This document shows positions 1 through 8,849 of a stretch of 64,000 nucleotides of DNA, one piece after another (position 1 is the first letter of the stretch; the number at the start of each line of letters is the position of its first letter). The notes below the pieces were generated by a model. It was not told the DNA's origin, did no database searches, and saw nothing but the letters and a program-made list of their open reading frames with translations. The position numbers and the translations under genes were made by a program. The stretch comes from PALSA-1296 sp037143335 (lineage in GTDB: Bacteria > Bacteroidota > Ignavibacteria > Palsa-1295), in NCBI GenBank assembly GCA_037143335.1, contig JBAWZA010000011.1, forward strand, positions 32,459 to 96,458, read 5' to 3'.

Positions 1-35
1 GCACGAAAGTCTATTAATGAATTATAATTTTTTTT

Positions 36-866
36 ATGAAAAATATCCTACGCATTCCACTTACCGTTTTTCTCCTCGGCACTCTTGTTAGCTTCCAGAT
101 CGGTTGTAAAAAAGAAGAACAGGCCCCGAAAGCAGCTGACTCTGCAAAGTCCGTGAGTCAGGCGCCAGCACCAAGTGGCACTGTTACACTGAACGACAAA
201 GCAAAGCAGGGTCAACTACTTTTCTACAATACATCTCTCGGCAAGCGCAAAGTCGCATGTGCTAATTGCCACACTGATGGGACTCCGAAAACATCGGACG
301 ATATGATTCGTCAAGGGCATCCACTTGCCGGTGTGACAAGCCGTCCATCAACGTGGAATGGAATGTATAAAGGCGCGGATTTGAAAAAGAATGCCTACGG
401 CGCATCGCTTTGCGCGGCAGTGTTCCAGCATCGCGCCGATAGTAAGACGGTGGATAAAGCGCTAACACCAGATGAAGTTGATGCACTAAATGAATACCTC
501 ACTGCAATTGCAACATTGCCGAGTGCGAATCCCTCGGAGCTGAAAATTCAGTGGGCAGCAAAACCAACATTCAATGATGACATGCCCGATGAAAAAATTG
601 CGAAGCCTGTGGTCAAAGCGATTATGAAATTGCCCGGTGATGCGAAGACAGGTGAAACAGTTTTTGCGAAGTCGTGTGCAACTTGCCATTCGATGAAAGA
701 CAAAAAGGTTGGTCCGCCGATGGAGCGCGCCGCGCAAGACATGAATTTGGTCGCGCAAGCTGTGAGGTTCGGGTCAGGCGACATGCCATTCTATGCCAAG
801 GATGTCATGAGCGATCAACAAATAGCCGATGCACTTGCCTATATCGGGTCGCAGTTAGGAAATTGA
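36..866 (+). CDS. Diheme c-type cytochrome lipoprotein
   Basis: Predicted periplasmic or outer-surface electron carrier. The N-terminus is a lipoprotein signal with the lipobox ending at Cys24 (FQIGC). Two heme-binding CxxCH motifs are visible: CANCH at about residues 75-79 and CATCH at about 214-218, so there are two cytochrome c domains joined by a linker. A Met in the C-terminal domain (GDMPFY) is a plausible sixth haem ligand. At 276 aa it is a normal size for a diheme cytochrome. The next gene starts 56 bp downstream on the same strand, so co-transcription is possible. The redox partner is not evident here. Confidence 0.85.
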   Translation: MKNILRIPLTVFLLGTLVSFQIGCKKEEQAPKAADSAKSVSQAPAPSGTVTLNDKAKQGQLLFYNTSLGKRKVACANCHTDGTPKTSDDMIRQGHPLAGVTSRPSTWNGMYKGADLKKNAYGASLCAAVFQHRADSKTVDKALTPDEVDALNEYLTAIATLPSANPSELKIQWAAKPTFNDDMPDEKIAKPVVKAIMKLPGDAKTGETVFAKSCATCHSMKDKKVGPPMERAAQDMNLVAQAVRFGSGDMPFYAKDVMSDQQIADALAYIGSQLGN

Positions 867-922
867 TTCGCTACTTTCTGATCGAGCGAATCAAACAGCG
901 CAAATAGCCGTAGTCAAAGAGC

Positions 923-2185
923 ATGAAAAAAATCTTCATATCTATTCTTATTTTTCTTGCAACAACGTCCTCCGTTTTTGCTCAAGCGAAGTTATTGATC
1001 CCAATGGATCTGGATCAGAGCGATCACTTGAAGGCGTACGGAATAACATATTGGGCTTTGACAAAAAACATCACCGTTGACTGGTTGCTCAACTATCGTG
1101 GTGGTTCATTCATGGCTGATTATCAGGATATTCTTGCAGCCGAGTGCCGAATTCGCGGTGTGCAATTTGAAAAGATTGACGAGTCGAGCGCACAGTCTAT
1201 TCTCTCATTAGTCCAATCTGATTCCAAAAACATGGATGCGGTTAGGTTGGAAAAAGCTCCGAAGATCGCCGTCTATGTTCCACCCGGTTTTCAGCCGTGG
1301 GATGATGCCGTCACTCTTGCACTCGATTATGCCGAAGTGCCGTACGAAAAATTATGGGATGATGAAGTAATAGCAGGCAAGCTCTCGAAATACGATTGGC
1401 TCCACTTGCATCACGAAGATTTTACTGGTCAGTATGGAAAATTCTATGCCGATCAACGCATGGCTCCGTGGTATCAAGCGCAAGTGCGAATGCTCGAGGC
1501 GGAAGCGAAGAAGTTAGGATATAGCAAGGTGAGTGAATTAAAGCGAGCCGTTGCGATTAAGATTAAAGATTTCGTAGCTGCTGGCGGATTCATGTTTGCG
1601 ATGTGTTCGGCGACTGATAGCTACGACATCGCTCTCGCCGCGCAAAAGACGGATATCTGTGATGCGGTCTTCGATGGCGATCCACTGGATCCGGATTACG
1701 CAACGAAGATGGACTTCACGAAGGGTTTTGCATTCGAGAATTATCAACTTGTTACGAGTCCACTCATTTATGAGTATTCGGAAATAGATGTGCAACCAGG
1801 TGAGATTGGTGCACGGGAAAGTGATTATTTTACACTCTTTGATTTCAGTGCGAAGTTTGACCCTGTTCCGACAATGCTCACGCAAGATCATGTGAATGTG
1901 ATTCACGGTTTCATGGGACAGACAACGATGTTTCACCGACATTTTATCAAGAAAAATATTACTATACTTGCACAAAATCAAGGTACTGAATTCGTGCGTT
2001 ATCTTTATTCAAATTACGGCAGAGGTTTTTTTGCATTTTATGGTGGGCACGATCCTGAAGACTACCAGCATTCCGTCAACGACCCACCCACAGACCTCCG
2101 ACTCCATAAGCAAAGTCCAGGATATAGGCTCATTCTGAATAACGTCCTCTTCCCCGCAGCTAAGAAAAAGAAACTGAAGACATAG
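923..2185 (+). CDS. Conserved exported protein of unknown function
   Basis: A 420-aa protein with a clear Sec signal peptide (residues 1-21, ending VFAQA). The mature protein starts with an LLIPMDLDQSDHLKAYG-like segment followed by WLLNYRGGSF. I recall proteins of this type in Bacteroidetes carrying the label 'asparagine synthetase B', but I see neither an N-terminal catalytic Cys nor a PP-loop ATP site, so that name should not be trusted. Several His/Asp-rich stretches (LHLHHEDFTG, FMGQTTMFHRHF) could bind metal. It follows the diheme cytochrome on the same strand. No T9SS tail is present. Function unknown. Confidence 0.75.
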   Translation: MKKIFISILIFLATTSSVFAQAKLLIPMDLDQSDHLKAYGITYWALTKNITVDWLLNYRGGSFMADYQDILAAECRIRGVQFEKIDESSAQSILSLVQSDSKNMDAVRLEKAPKIAVYVPPGFQPWDDAVTLALDYAEVPYEKLWDDEVIAGKLSKYDWLHLHHEDFTGQYGKFYADQRMAPWYQAQVRMLEAEAKKLGYSKVSELKRAVAIKIKDFVAAGGFMFAMCSATDSYDIALAAQKTDICDAVFDGDPLDPDYATKMDFTKGFAFENYQLVTSPLIYEYSEIDVQPGEIGARESDYFTLFDFSAKFDPVPTMLTQDHVNVIHGFMGQTTMFHRHFIKKNITILAQNQGTEFVRYLYSNYGRGFFAFYGGHDPEDYQHSVNDPPTDLRLHKQSPGYRLILNNVLFPAAKKKKLKT

Positions 2186-2205
2186 GGTGAGGGGGAAGCC
2201 TGCTC

Positions 2206-5200
2206 TTACCGCGCGATGATAAATTCTCGATCAATCGCTTGTTCGTTCAAACGAATAGTGTATGCCCCAGATCCCAGCTTCGATACATCGAGCGTGCAGG
2301 AAGCTTTTCCGGCGGTTTGATGATGAGATTGTTGCAATACTTTTATTCCTCGTGCATCGAAGATCGAAATATTAAATGAGGTCTCGTTAGTTGTAAAGAG
2401 AGAAAGCTCAACTTTGTTTCTTGCAGGATTCGGGTAGATACCGAGCAGTTGTGCCGCAAGATTATTATTCATCGTCTCCAATATCGTTCGTTCGCCGCAC
2501 TCGAACCGGTAAACAATCGAATCATTCGTTGCTTGCGATGCAGCTATGCACTTTGCGTAATCGGCATTCGAGCTATTGAACGTGGTGCCTGAGAGTGTGA
2601 TGCTACTGACACTATCTTTCGTCAAATAAATTTTGAATCCCAACTCCGCTAGTTTTCCTTTCGGGGCGATGATTGGATTTCCGGTAATGGTTACATCATC
2701 ACCGTTAATAGTTACTGCGTTCGGACTTGAGACAAAGAGATAGGACATAAGATCGGAATTCCCAATCTTGAGTTTCGTCTCGACTCGAGTCAGATCATTC
2801 GGGAGGCTATCAGCAAGTATCAGGACTCGCGTCGTATCACCTGTATGAGGGGTCACCTTCGGGACCTCAAACCGAAGTGGGTATAACTTTCTGTACGAGT
2901 ACGATCTGGAGAGAGTAATCGGACTCAGTGGAAGATCACTTGTACTCTTGATAGAAATAATTTCTGTTGAGGTCGGTTTTTTCCCTGCCGTATCAAGTAC
3001 TCCGTAGAAATGAATGAGTGTGTCATTCCCAGGCAATAGTATAATAGGGAATGTAGCACCAGTGAAAAATCCTGATCCTTGAATATCAGCGCCCGTAAGA
3101 CTTATCGTATCGCAACCGCTATTAGTAATTCGTACAAGTGTATCTACAGTTTGACATAATGTAGTATATCCGAGGTTAGCAGTGGTCATTGACTGCGTTA
3201 ATATTTTTGAACCGTCAACTACCTTACCAATTATTGGTATCAATGTATCAACGATATTTCCAAAGCGTGAGTGGTATTGGAGATGTATAATAGAAGAACG
3301 CTGTCCTTTTAGTTTCGGCAGAAAGTGAACTCGAACCCTCACCGTATCTCCGGGAAGTACGACTTTTTCGGCTGATGATGCGGAGTTAAAATCCAAATCT
3401 CCGGCACACCCCAATGATGAAACGAATAGTGAGTCGCATCCGGAGTTGGTATAAAACATCTCCAACGAGTCGCTTGAGCAAATTGTCAGATCATTAAACT
3501 GGAGAGCGTTTTTCGAAAGTGATAACGTCGCGGCTCCTTCTGAGCTTGATCCATTGAGTAAGAAATTCACAGAATCTTGGATGCCACTTCGCGAAGTTAG
3601 AAAGTGGGATGAGCCTGAATAATTTCCTACGCCATTCGGGTTGAAGTGGAAGTGAAGCGTGATTGAACTATCAGGTGCTAAAGTAGCTGGATAAGCGATC
3701 GGGTCCATGGAAAATAATGAGAGGTTACTTCCCGGACCGTTCAAGATACTGAGCGTATCGCATCCACGATTTTTTATTACGATTAACGTATCCATCGGCG
3801 GATCACATGTCGTTCGCGAACCGAAATCGTATGAAGCATTCGTGAGCGGAGGAAGCGCACCACCCTTTGCACTTTCGCCACTCAGAGAAAGTTTAAGATT
3901 CTTTGTTACTCCTTCGCGGAGCGTAGAATAATTGAGAGAGAGCTTGTATTTCCCGATTCGCTTCGGATGGAAGTGATAACGGATTGAAAAGATACTATCA
4001 GGAGGAATGACGATTGGATAGATTATTTTTTCAGATGTGAAGTTGCTATCAAATCTCGCGGGACCTGATGTGATTAGCAATGTATCACATGATTGATTCT
4101 TGAATTGAATAGTTGTATCGCGAAGTGGATCGCAGACCGAGACGGTTTGAAAATCGAAGAGCGAATCAGTGATGATCGGACCGGCCACACTCCCATTGCT
4201 TACGCCAGCGATAAGCGTATTCAACTTCGTTGGCGCATACCCATGCCAATCCACGCCAAATGTTGCGTCGCTTGCGTAGCTTCCGATTGCAGGCGGACGG
4301 AAATGAAAGTGCAGTATCACCGATGAACCCGGTGGAATAATTAGCGGATATGCGACTGAGTCGAAACTAAATCCAAGCGCAAGTTTGCCCGGACCAGAAG
4401 TGATGCGCATGGTATCGCAACCTAAGTTGCGAACACGCATCATTGTATCTCGATTCGGACTACATGACGAAACCGTATCAACATTTAGCAATGTATCAAA
4501 TGCGACTCCTGCAAAACCTGAACTCGTACCACGGCCACTCATCTGTATCGGATTCACATACTGCACACCCATCCACTCGGCAGTGATAGGATCATTCGAG
4601 CTATATGTGCCCGGTGTTTTTGGTCGGAAGTGATATCGAATTTTAATACTGCTATCCGGTGCAAGAATAATCGGCAGTTTGAGAGTATCAACCGAGAATG
4701 GATTATCAAGCATCAGCACTTGATTGGTAATCCGCAACGAATCGCAACCAGTGTTGCGAAGCGTCACCGTTGTATCACGCCCTCCTACGCAGGGAGAGAT
4801 CGTGTCAAATAAAATAAATGGCGGAATAAAAGTGAACTTGACAATTGGCGGAGCAACGGTTTCACTGAGCACAAAAATGGAATCATGCGAAACCCCAACA
4901 GCATCGAGCCACGAAAGACGCAACGTATCAAGATAGGAGCCTACTTTTTTCTTCGAGTCAAAATATATTTTTATCGTATCGTATTTTGTGAGATTGATCG
5001 GGTTCGGATAATTTGCAGTCTTCAATGAGAAGAACGCTGTGTCCGGTCCACTGAGTATTGCTTTAGTGATGGTGTAGTTTCTGCAATGAATTGCTCCGCT
5101 GATAAGACGCATCGAATCTCTATTGCACGAATTTGAGGTGCGCGTTAGCTGTGGACTAAAAACCGGAATCTGCGTATTGATCGGCACACCTCCGCTATTA

Positions 5201-6183
5201 TCCGTTCGCCAAAGATCACCATTGACATCAACGCCGAGTAAGAGTTGCGAAGTAAGTGCAATCAACCATCTCGTATCCGCAAGGTTATTTGGTCCACTAA
5301 TGGAATCCCATGTCGCACCGTAGTCAGTCGTCCTAAATACTCCGTTCGATATAGTCTGGAAATATGCGGCATCAGGTGAGATCGTCATTCCTCCATTAAA
5401 AAATGAGAGAGGCCTACGAATTTTCGAAGTCCAGGAACCTCCACGATCGGTAGTGACGAAAACCTCTGACCAATTTTCATTATGACGAAAAAAATCTTCG
5501 TTCGAAAGATAGAGTGTGTTGGAGTCACAAACATCCCACATAAAAGAGTACGAATCCGAAAGTCCGAACAAAGCAGGCTTTTGTTGCCACGATGCTGCCG
5601 AATTAGTCGAGACTACGATTCTGCTTCCTTCGAAGATCGCCAGAGTGCCGGAGCTTCGGTATGCAATAATATTTGGCACAGCTCCGAGATATGTCAAAGC
5701 CCATGTCGCTCCACCATCTTGAGAGAGATATGCACCTTGCGATGCAAGGCTCAGAATTCTACTTGCAGAACCAACGAATGCTGTGTATCTGCTACCCGCT
5801 CCGCCGGGCGCAACTTGCAAAGTCCAAGTTGCACCACGGTTTGTCGTGATGTAAATAAAATTATTGGTGCGGACAAGTCCCGTCTGGTCATCAATAAAAT
5901 CAATGACTTGAACATTTTCGTTAATGGGTAAACCGCCGATGGATAGCGTCCACGTTTTCCCGGTATCAAGCGAATACGAAACAGTTTTGAATCCGCCCCA
6001 AAGCACACCGTTCTTAAAATGCAACATGCCACCGCTCGCGGTGAGACCGGGGAATACACCCGGAGAGACCTTTGCCCACTGCGCTACGATGTCCGCTGAA
6101 AGACAACAGAGAATGAGCGGGACAAAAATGCTCCGCAAAAAATAATTTTTCGTACTATTCTGCGTTCTGTGTTTCAACACCAT
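2206..6183 (-). CDS. Giant T9SS surface protein with BNR-like and choice-of-anchor-D repeats
   Basis: About 1325 aa from the Met at 6183, which gives a good signal peptide ending SADIVAQ; the upstream Met at 6219 would add 12 unlikely residues. The first ~330 residues carry BNR/Ycf48-like propeller repeats ('SxDxGxTW': GATWTLQ, GATWALT, GSWTSK, GATWDS). The middle has roughly six tandem Ig-like choice-of-anchor-D repeats, each with a pattern like C..RDT..(R/K)N.GCD(S/T)L.I, so each has a Cys pair likely to form a disulfide. The last ~80 residues form a T9SS type A sorting domain (GIYPNPARNKVELSLF ... GSGAYTIRL ... EFIIAR). Predicted to be secreted and attached to the cell surface; ligand unknown. 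Confidence 0.85.
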   Translation of the reverse strand: MVLKHRTQNSTKNYFLRSIFVPLILCCLSADIVAQWAKVSPGVFPGLTASGGMLHFKNGVLWGGFKTVSYSLDTGKTWTLSIGGLPINENVQVIDFIDDQTGLVRTNNFIYITTNRGATWTLQVAPGGAGSRYTAFVGSASRILSLASQGAYLSQDGGATWALTYLGAVPNIIAYRSSGTLAIFEGSRIVVSTNSAASWQQKPALFGLSDSYSFMWDVCDSNTLYLSNEDFFRHNENWSEVFVTTDRGGSWTSKIRRPLSFFNGGMTISPDAAYFQTISNGVFRTTDYGATWDSISGPNNLADTRWLIALTSQLLLGVDVNGDLWRTDNSGGVPINTQIPVFSPQLTRTSNSCNRDSMRLISGAIHCRNYTITKAILSGPDTAFFSLKTANYPNPINLTKYDTIKIYFDSKKKVGSYLDTLRLSWLDAVGVSHDSIFVLSETVAPPIVKFTFIPPFILFDTISPCVGGRDTTVTLRNTGCDSLRITNQVLMLDNPFSVDTLKLPIILAPDSSIKIRYHFRPKTPGTYSSNDPITAEWMGVQYVNPIQMSGRGTSSGFAGVAFDTLLNVDTVSSCSPNRDTMMRVRNLGCDTMRITSGPGKLALGFSFDSVAYPLIIPPGSSVILHFHFRPPAIGSYASDATFGVDWHGYAPTKLNTLIAGVSNGSVAGPIITDSLFDFQTVSVCDPLRDTTIQFKNQSCDTLLITSGPARFDSNFTSEKIIYPIVIPPDSIFSIRYHFHPKRIGKYKLSLNYSTLREGVTKNLKLSLSGESAKGGALPPLTNASYDFGSRTTCDPPMDTLIVIKNRGCDTLSILNGPGSNLSLFSMDPIAYPATLAPDSSITLHFHFNPNGVGNYSGSSHFLTSRSGIQDSVNFLLNGSSSEGAATLSLSKNALQFNDLTICSSDSLEMFYTNSGCDSLFVSSLGCAGDLDFNSASSAEKVVLPGDTVRVRVHFLPKLKGQRSSIIHLQYHSRFGNIVDTLIPIIGKVVDGSKILTQSMTTANLGYTTLCQTVDTLVRITNSGCDTISLTGADIQGSGFFTGATFPIILLPGNDTLIHFYGVLDTAGKKPTSTEIISIKSTSDLPLSPITLSRSYSYRKLYPLRFEVPKVTPHTGDTTRVLILADSLPNDLTRVETKLKIGNSDLMSYLFVSSPNAVTINGDDVTITGNPIIAPKGKLAELGFKIYLTKDSVSSITLSGTTFNSSNADYAKCIAASQATNDSIVYRFECGERTILETMNNNLAAQLLGIYPNPARNKVELSLFTTNETSFNISIFDARGIKVLQQSHHQTAGKASCTLDVSKLGSGAYTIRLNEQAIDREFIIAR

Positions 6184-6281
6184 ATTGCTCACGAAACCAA
6201 TGGGGATTCCGTGCGCCACAACACAGGTATGGAAGGATGTTTTTGAGGGAAAAGTTCGCTAGTGGAGTGGCAATCAAACTG

Positions 6282-6306
6282 TCATTCCCTCGGGAGGCGG
6301 GAATCC
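6282..6306. repeat. Dispersed palindromic intergenic repeat, copy 1
   Basis: The sequence TCATTCCC-tcggga-GGCGGGAATCC forms an imperfect hairpin. A near copy lies inverted at 32295-32318. It sits between two divergently transcribed genes, upstream of dnaN, and is followed by a second GGATTC/GACTCC inverted pair. Its use, if any, is unknown; it looks like a REP-type element. Confidence 0.6.
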
Positions 6307-6421
6307 AGGTTCATGTGATTTCGCTGGATTCTGGGTCGGTAGAGAGAGATCATCCCGAATTATGGACTCCAAATCTAGCTTCCTGCGTTATGAGATACAA
6401 CTTACGAGGGATATTTTTTCG

Positions 6422-6429
6422 TAAGTTTG
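6422..6429 (+). promoter_or_regulatory. Candidate FCB-type -7 promoter element for dnaN
   Basis: TAAGTTTG matches the Bacteroidota primary-sigma -7 consensus TAnnTTTG, 44 bp before the dnaN ATG. I see no convincing -33 TTTG box at the usual distance, so this is moderate evidence only. Confidence 0.4.
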
Positions 6430-6472
6430 CATTCTCGGATTCAACACAGATTCTTACCTAAACTTAGAACGT

Positions 6473-7588
6473 ATGAAATTTTCAGCCAATATCGCAGATC
6501 TTCAAAGGATGCTCCCGAAAGTAACGGCAGTGATTCCATCTCGATCCACCTTAGCCCAGTTAGAGAACCTTCAGCTTGATGTGAAATCCAAGCGCTTGAG
6601 TGTCATGGGTACTGATCTTGAGATAAGTGTTCGCTCTGGTATCGAAGTGGCTTCGAAGACTGACGGTGCGATTTCCATTCCTGCAAAGCGACTTGCTGAT
6701 ATCATTCGCTCACTTCCTGAGGGTGATTTGAATTTCAATCTTGATAAATCCACTAAACGCGTCACGCTCCAGACCGCGCAAGGTAATTATACCATGGCAG
6801 CTGGCGAGCAAGCCGAATTGCCTGATATGTCGAAGGAGTTCAAGCCCGAAGCTTCGACGACAATCAATGCTGGTGCGCTGAAGAAATTAATTTCTACTGC
6901 AATTTTTGCTGCAAGTTCGAATGAATTCCGTGTGGCGATGATGGGACTGTTGTTCCAATTTTCACCTGACGGCACAACCTGCGTTGCTACAGATGGACAC
7001 CGATTAGTCAAGATTAGCAACCCTGATTTGAAGACCGAGTCTGAGCGCGACGTCATTGTACCTGCGAAGGCTGTAAATTTAGTTGCGAAATCTTTTAATG
7101 ATGCAGACGAAATTACTATCAGCTTTAGCGCAACGCAAATAGAATTCAAGACGGATGATACTACTGTTCTCAGTAGATTAATTGATGAACAGTATCCGAA
7201 TTACGAGGCAGTTATTCCTCGTGAGAACGAAAAAGTCATGACGGTCGCAAAATCGGCAATGCTTCAATCGCTCAAGCGTGTGATGATTTTTAGCGATCAA
7301 GATACCCATCAGATTCGGATGCAGTTAGGCACGAATAAGATCACCATTACAGCCGATAACGCAGAAGAAGGTGCGGATGCAAAAGAAGAAATCGCTTGCG
7401 ACTATAATCATGATGATCTGGTCATCGGATTTAACGGTAAGTTTGTCGAAGAAGCTCTTTCGCACGTTGATGGTGACGACGTGACGCTTAAATTTTCTAC
7501 TCCGACACGTGCGACAATCATCGAACCAGTGAAACAATCAAAGGAAGAAATTTTGATGCTGGTCATGCCCGTTCGTTTGAATGCATAG
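6473..7588 (+). CDS. dnaN: DNA polymerase III beta sliding clamp
   Basis: 371 aa, the usual length of the clamp, starting with the characteristic MKFSANIADLQ.ML segment and containing the family landmarks (KRLADIIRSLP near residue 67, ATDGHRLV in domain 2, ISRLIDEQYPNY-like segment at about 225-235, and a C-terminal end of type LMLVMPVRL). It forms the homodimeric ring that tethers DNA polymerase III to DNA. recF follows 45 bp downstream on the same strand, a classic pairing. The usual dnaA partner is not upstream; instead a divergent T9SS gene lies there. Confidence 0.97.
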   Translation: MKFSANIADLQRMLPKVTAVIPSRSTLAQLENLQLDVKSKRLSVMGTDLEISVRSGIEVASKTDGAISIPAKRLADIIRSLPEGDLNFNLDKSTKRVTLQTAQGNYTMAAGEQAELPDMSKEFKPEASTTINAGALKKLISTAIFAASSNEFRVAMMGLLFQFSPDGTTCVATDGHRLVKISNPDLKTESERDVIVPAKAVNLVAKSFNDADEITISFSATQIEFKTDDTTVLSRLIDEQYPNYEAVIPRENEKVMTVAKSAMLQSLKRVMIFSDQDTHQIRMQLGTNKITITADNAEEGADAKEEIACDYNHDDLVIGFNGKFVEEALSHVDGDDVTLKFSTPTRATIIEPVKQSKEEILMLVMPVRLNA

Positions 7589-7633
7589 TCGCTTGTACGT
7601 GGCTGGCGCATCTGTTGCCGGACATTTGTATTT

Positions 7634-8785
7634 ATGCAAGCGCAACGTCTGGCGATAACGCATTTCCGTAATCACTTTCGAACCGAAATTTCGGATCTCG
7701 GTAGTGGTATTAATGTACTCTCCGGCGCCAACGGAGCAGGCAAGACCTCTATTCTCGAAGCACTCTCCGTTGCGGCGATCACGAAAAGCTTTACCGACGC
7801 GCCTGATGCGACGCTCATCCAAACTGGCTCGGATAGATATTCAATTGATTCTGATTTTATTTCCGATCTCGGAGTAAAGCTCCATTCAGAAATTGATTGC
7901 GCCATCGGTCCGCCACTCAAAAAAAATATTTATATAAATAACGACAGACTCCGCCGTGCCAGCGATTTGATCGGGCGAATTCCAATCGTCTCGCTCACGC
8001 CTGATGATAAAGTTATCACGAGTGGTTCACCTGATGAGCGACGGAGATTTTTGAACCTTGTCCTTTCGCAAGCTTCACATCTGTATCTCGAAGATGAAAT
8101 CGAATTCCGCAAAGCATTGAAACACCGCAATGCCTTACTGGGTGGCCTTCGGGAGAAGGGTGTTCCGATGTCCGCCGCGAATGAACAACTTGCACCCTGG
8201 ACACATGTGATTATCGAACGCTCCGCACGAATCATCCACCGACGTGCAATCTTTGTAAAAGAATTTTCGCCTTTCTTACTCGATAGCTATGCACTTGTAT
8301 CCGACGAACACGAATCTCCGTCACTCGCTTATGCACCAATGGGATTCGAAATGAGTGTCAAAAGTGTCGAAGAAGCAAAGACATTTTTACATAGCGAGTA
8401 CGAACGACGGAGTCTTGAGGAATTACGCAGAGGTATCACACTTATCGGAGCGCATCGTGATGAATTGGTGATAATGATTGCACCCGAACGAGAGGCAAAG
8501 CGGTTCGCTTCACAAGGGCAGCATAAATCTCTCTTGGTAGCGATGAAGCTTGCAGAATTCAATTTCTTGCGTGATGCTTCGAATGAAACGCCGATTCTAT
8601 TATTAGACGATGTCTTTAGCGAACTCGATGCAAACCGATCGCGACGATTACTCGAATTAATTGCAAGCGGAAAATTCGGGCAGACGTTTATCTCTTCGAC
8701 AACAAGAGAGAATTTTGATGCGATGATTAATTTTTCCTCACACAAGCATCGTTTGATTCAAATTGATGAAGGCACGGTACAGTAG
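7634..8785 (+). CDS. recF: DNA replication and repair protein RecF
   Basis: 383 aa. An SMC/ABC-type ATPase that helps load RecA at gaps with RecO and RecR. Walker A GANGAGKTS lies at residues 31-39, an ABC-type signature region (ASQGQHKSLLVAMK) at about 295, and Walker B ILLLDDVFSELD at about 318-329. GAHRDEL, typical of RecF, precedes the signature. The Met at 7634 starts directly at the conserved first beta strand (RLAITHFRNHF), so the start is secure. Probably in an operon with dnaN. Confidence 0.96.
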   Translation: MQAQRLAITHFRNHFRTEISDLGSGINVLSGANGAGKTSILEALSVAAITKSFTDAPDATLIQTGSDRYSIDSDFISDLGVKLHSEIDCAIGPPLKKNIYINNDRLRRASDLIGRIPIVSLTPDDKVITSGSPDERRRFLNLVLSQASHLYLEDEIEFRKALKHRNALLGGLREKGVPMSAANEQLAPWTHVIIERSARIIHRRAIFVKEFSPFLLDSYALVSDEHESPSLAYAPMGFEMSVKSVEEAKTFLHSEYERRSLEELRRGITLIGAHRDELVIMIAPEREAKRFASQGQHKSLLVAMKLAEFNFLRDASNETPILLLDDVFSELDANRSRRLLELIASGKFGQTFISSTTRENFDAMINFSSHKHRLIQIDEGTVQ

Positions 8786-8812
8786 TAGAGTCGTTGATTC
8801 TTCCCCTTAGTT

Positions 8813-8828
8813 GCAGGCTAAAGCCTGC
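8813..8828. repeat. Short palindromic repeat GCAGGCT-AA-AGCCTGC
   Basis: A perfect 7-bp inverted repeat around AA, placed between convergent recF and a Kelch gene. The same palindrome with an AT centre occurs at 45831-45846, also between convergent genes, so it belongs to a dispersed REP-like family and may act as a weak bidirectional terminator. Confidence 0.55.
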
Positions 8829-8849
8829 GGCTACCGAGATAGTATTCGA

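Noticed and set aside
1538..1981. 147-aa ORF antisense to the 923-2185 gene
   Set aside because: Shadow frame of a gene with a signal peptide and good composition; no domain.
5482..5931. 149-aa ORF opposite the giant T9SS gene
   Set aside because: It lies fully inside the antisense of a clear 1325-aa gene and its composition (many Arg, Cys and Ser) looks like frame shadow.
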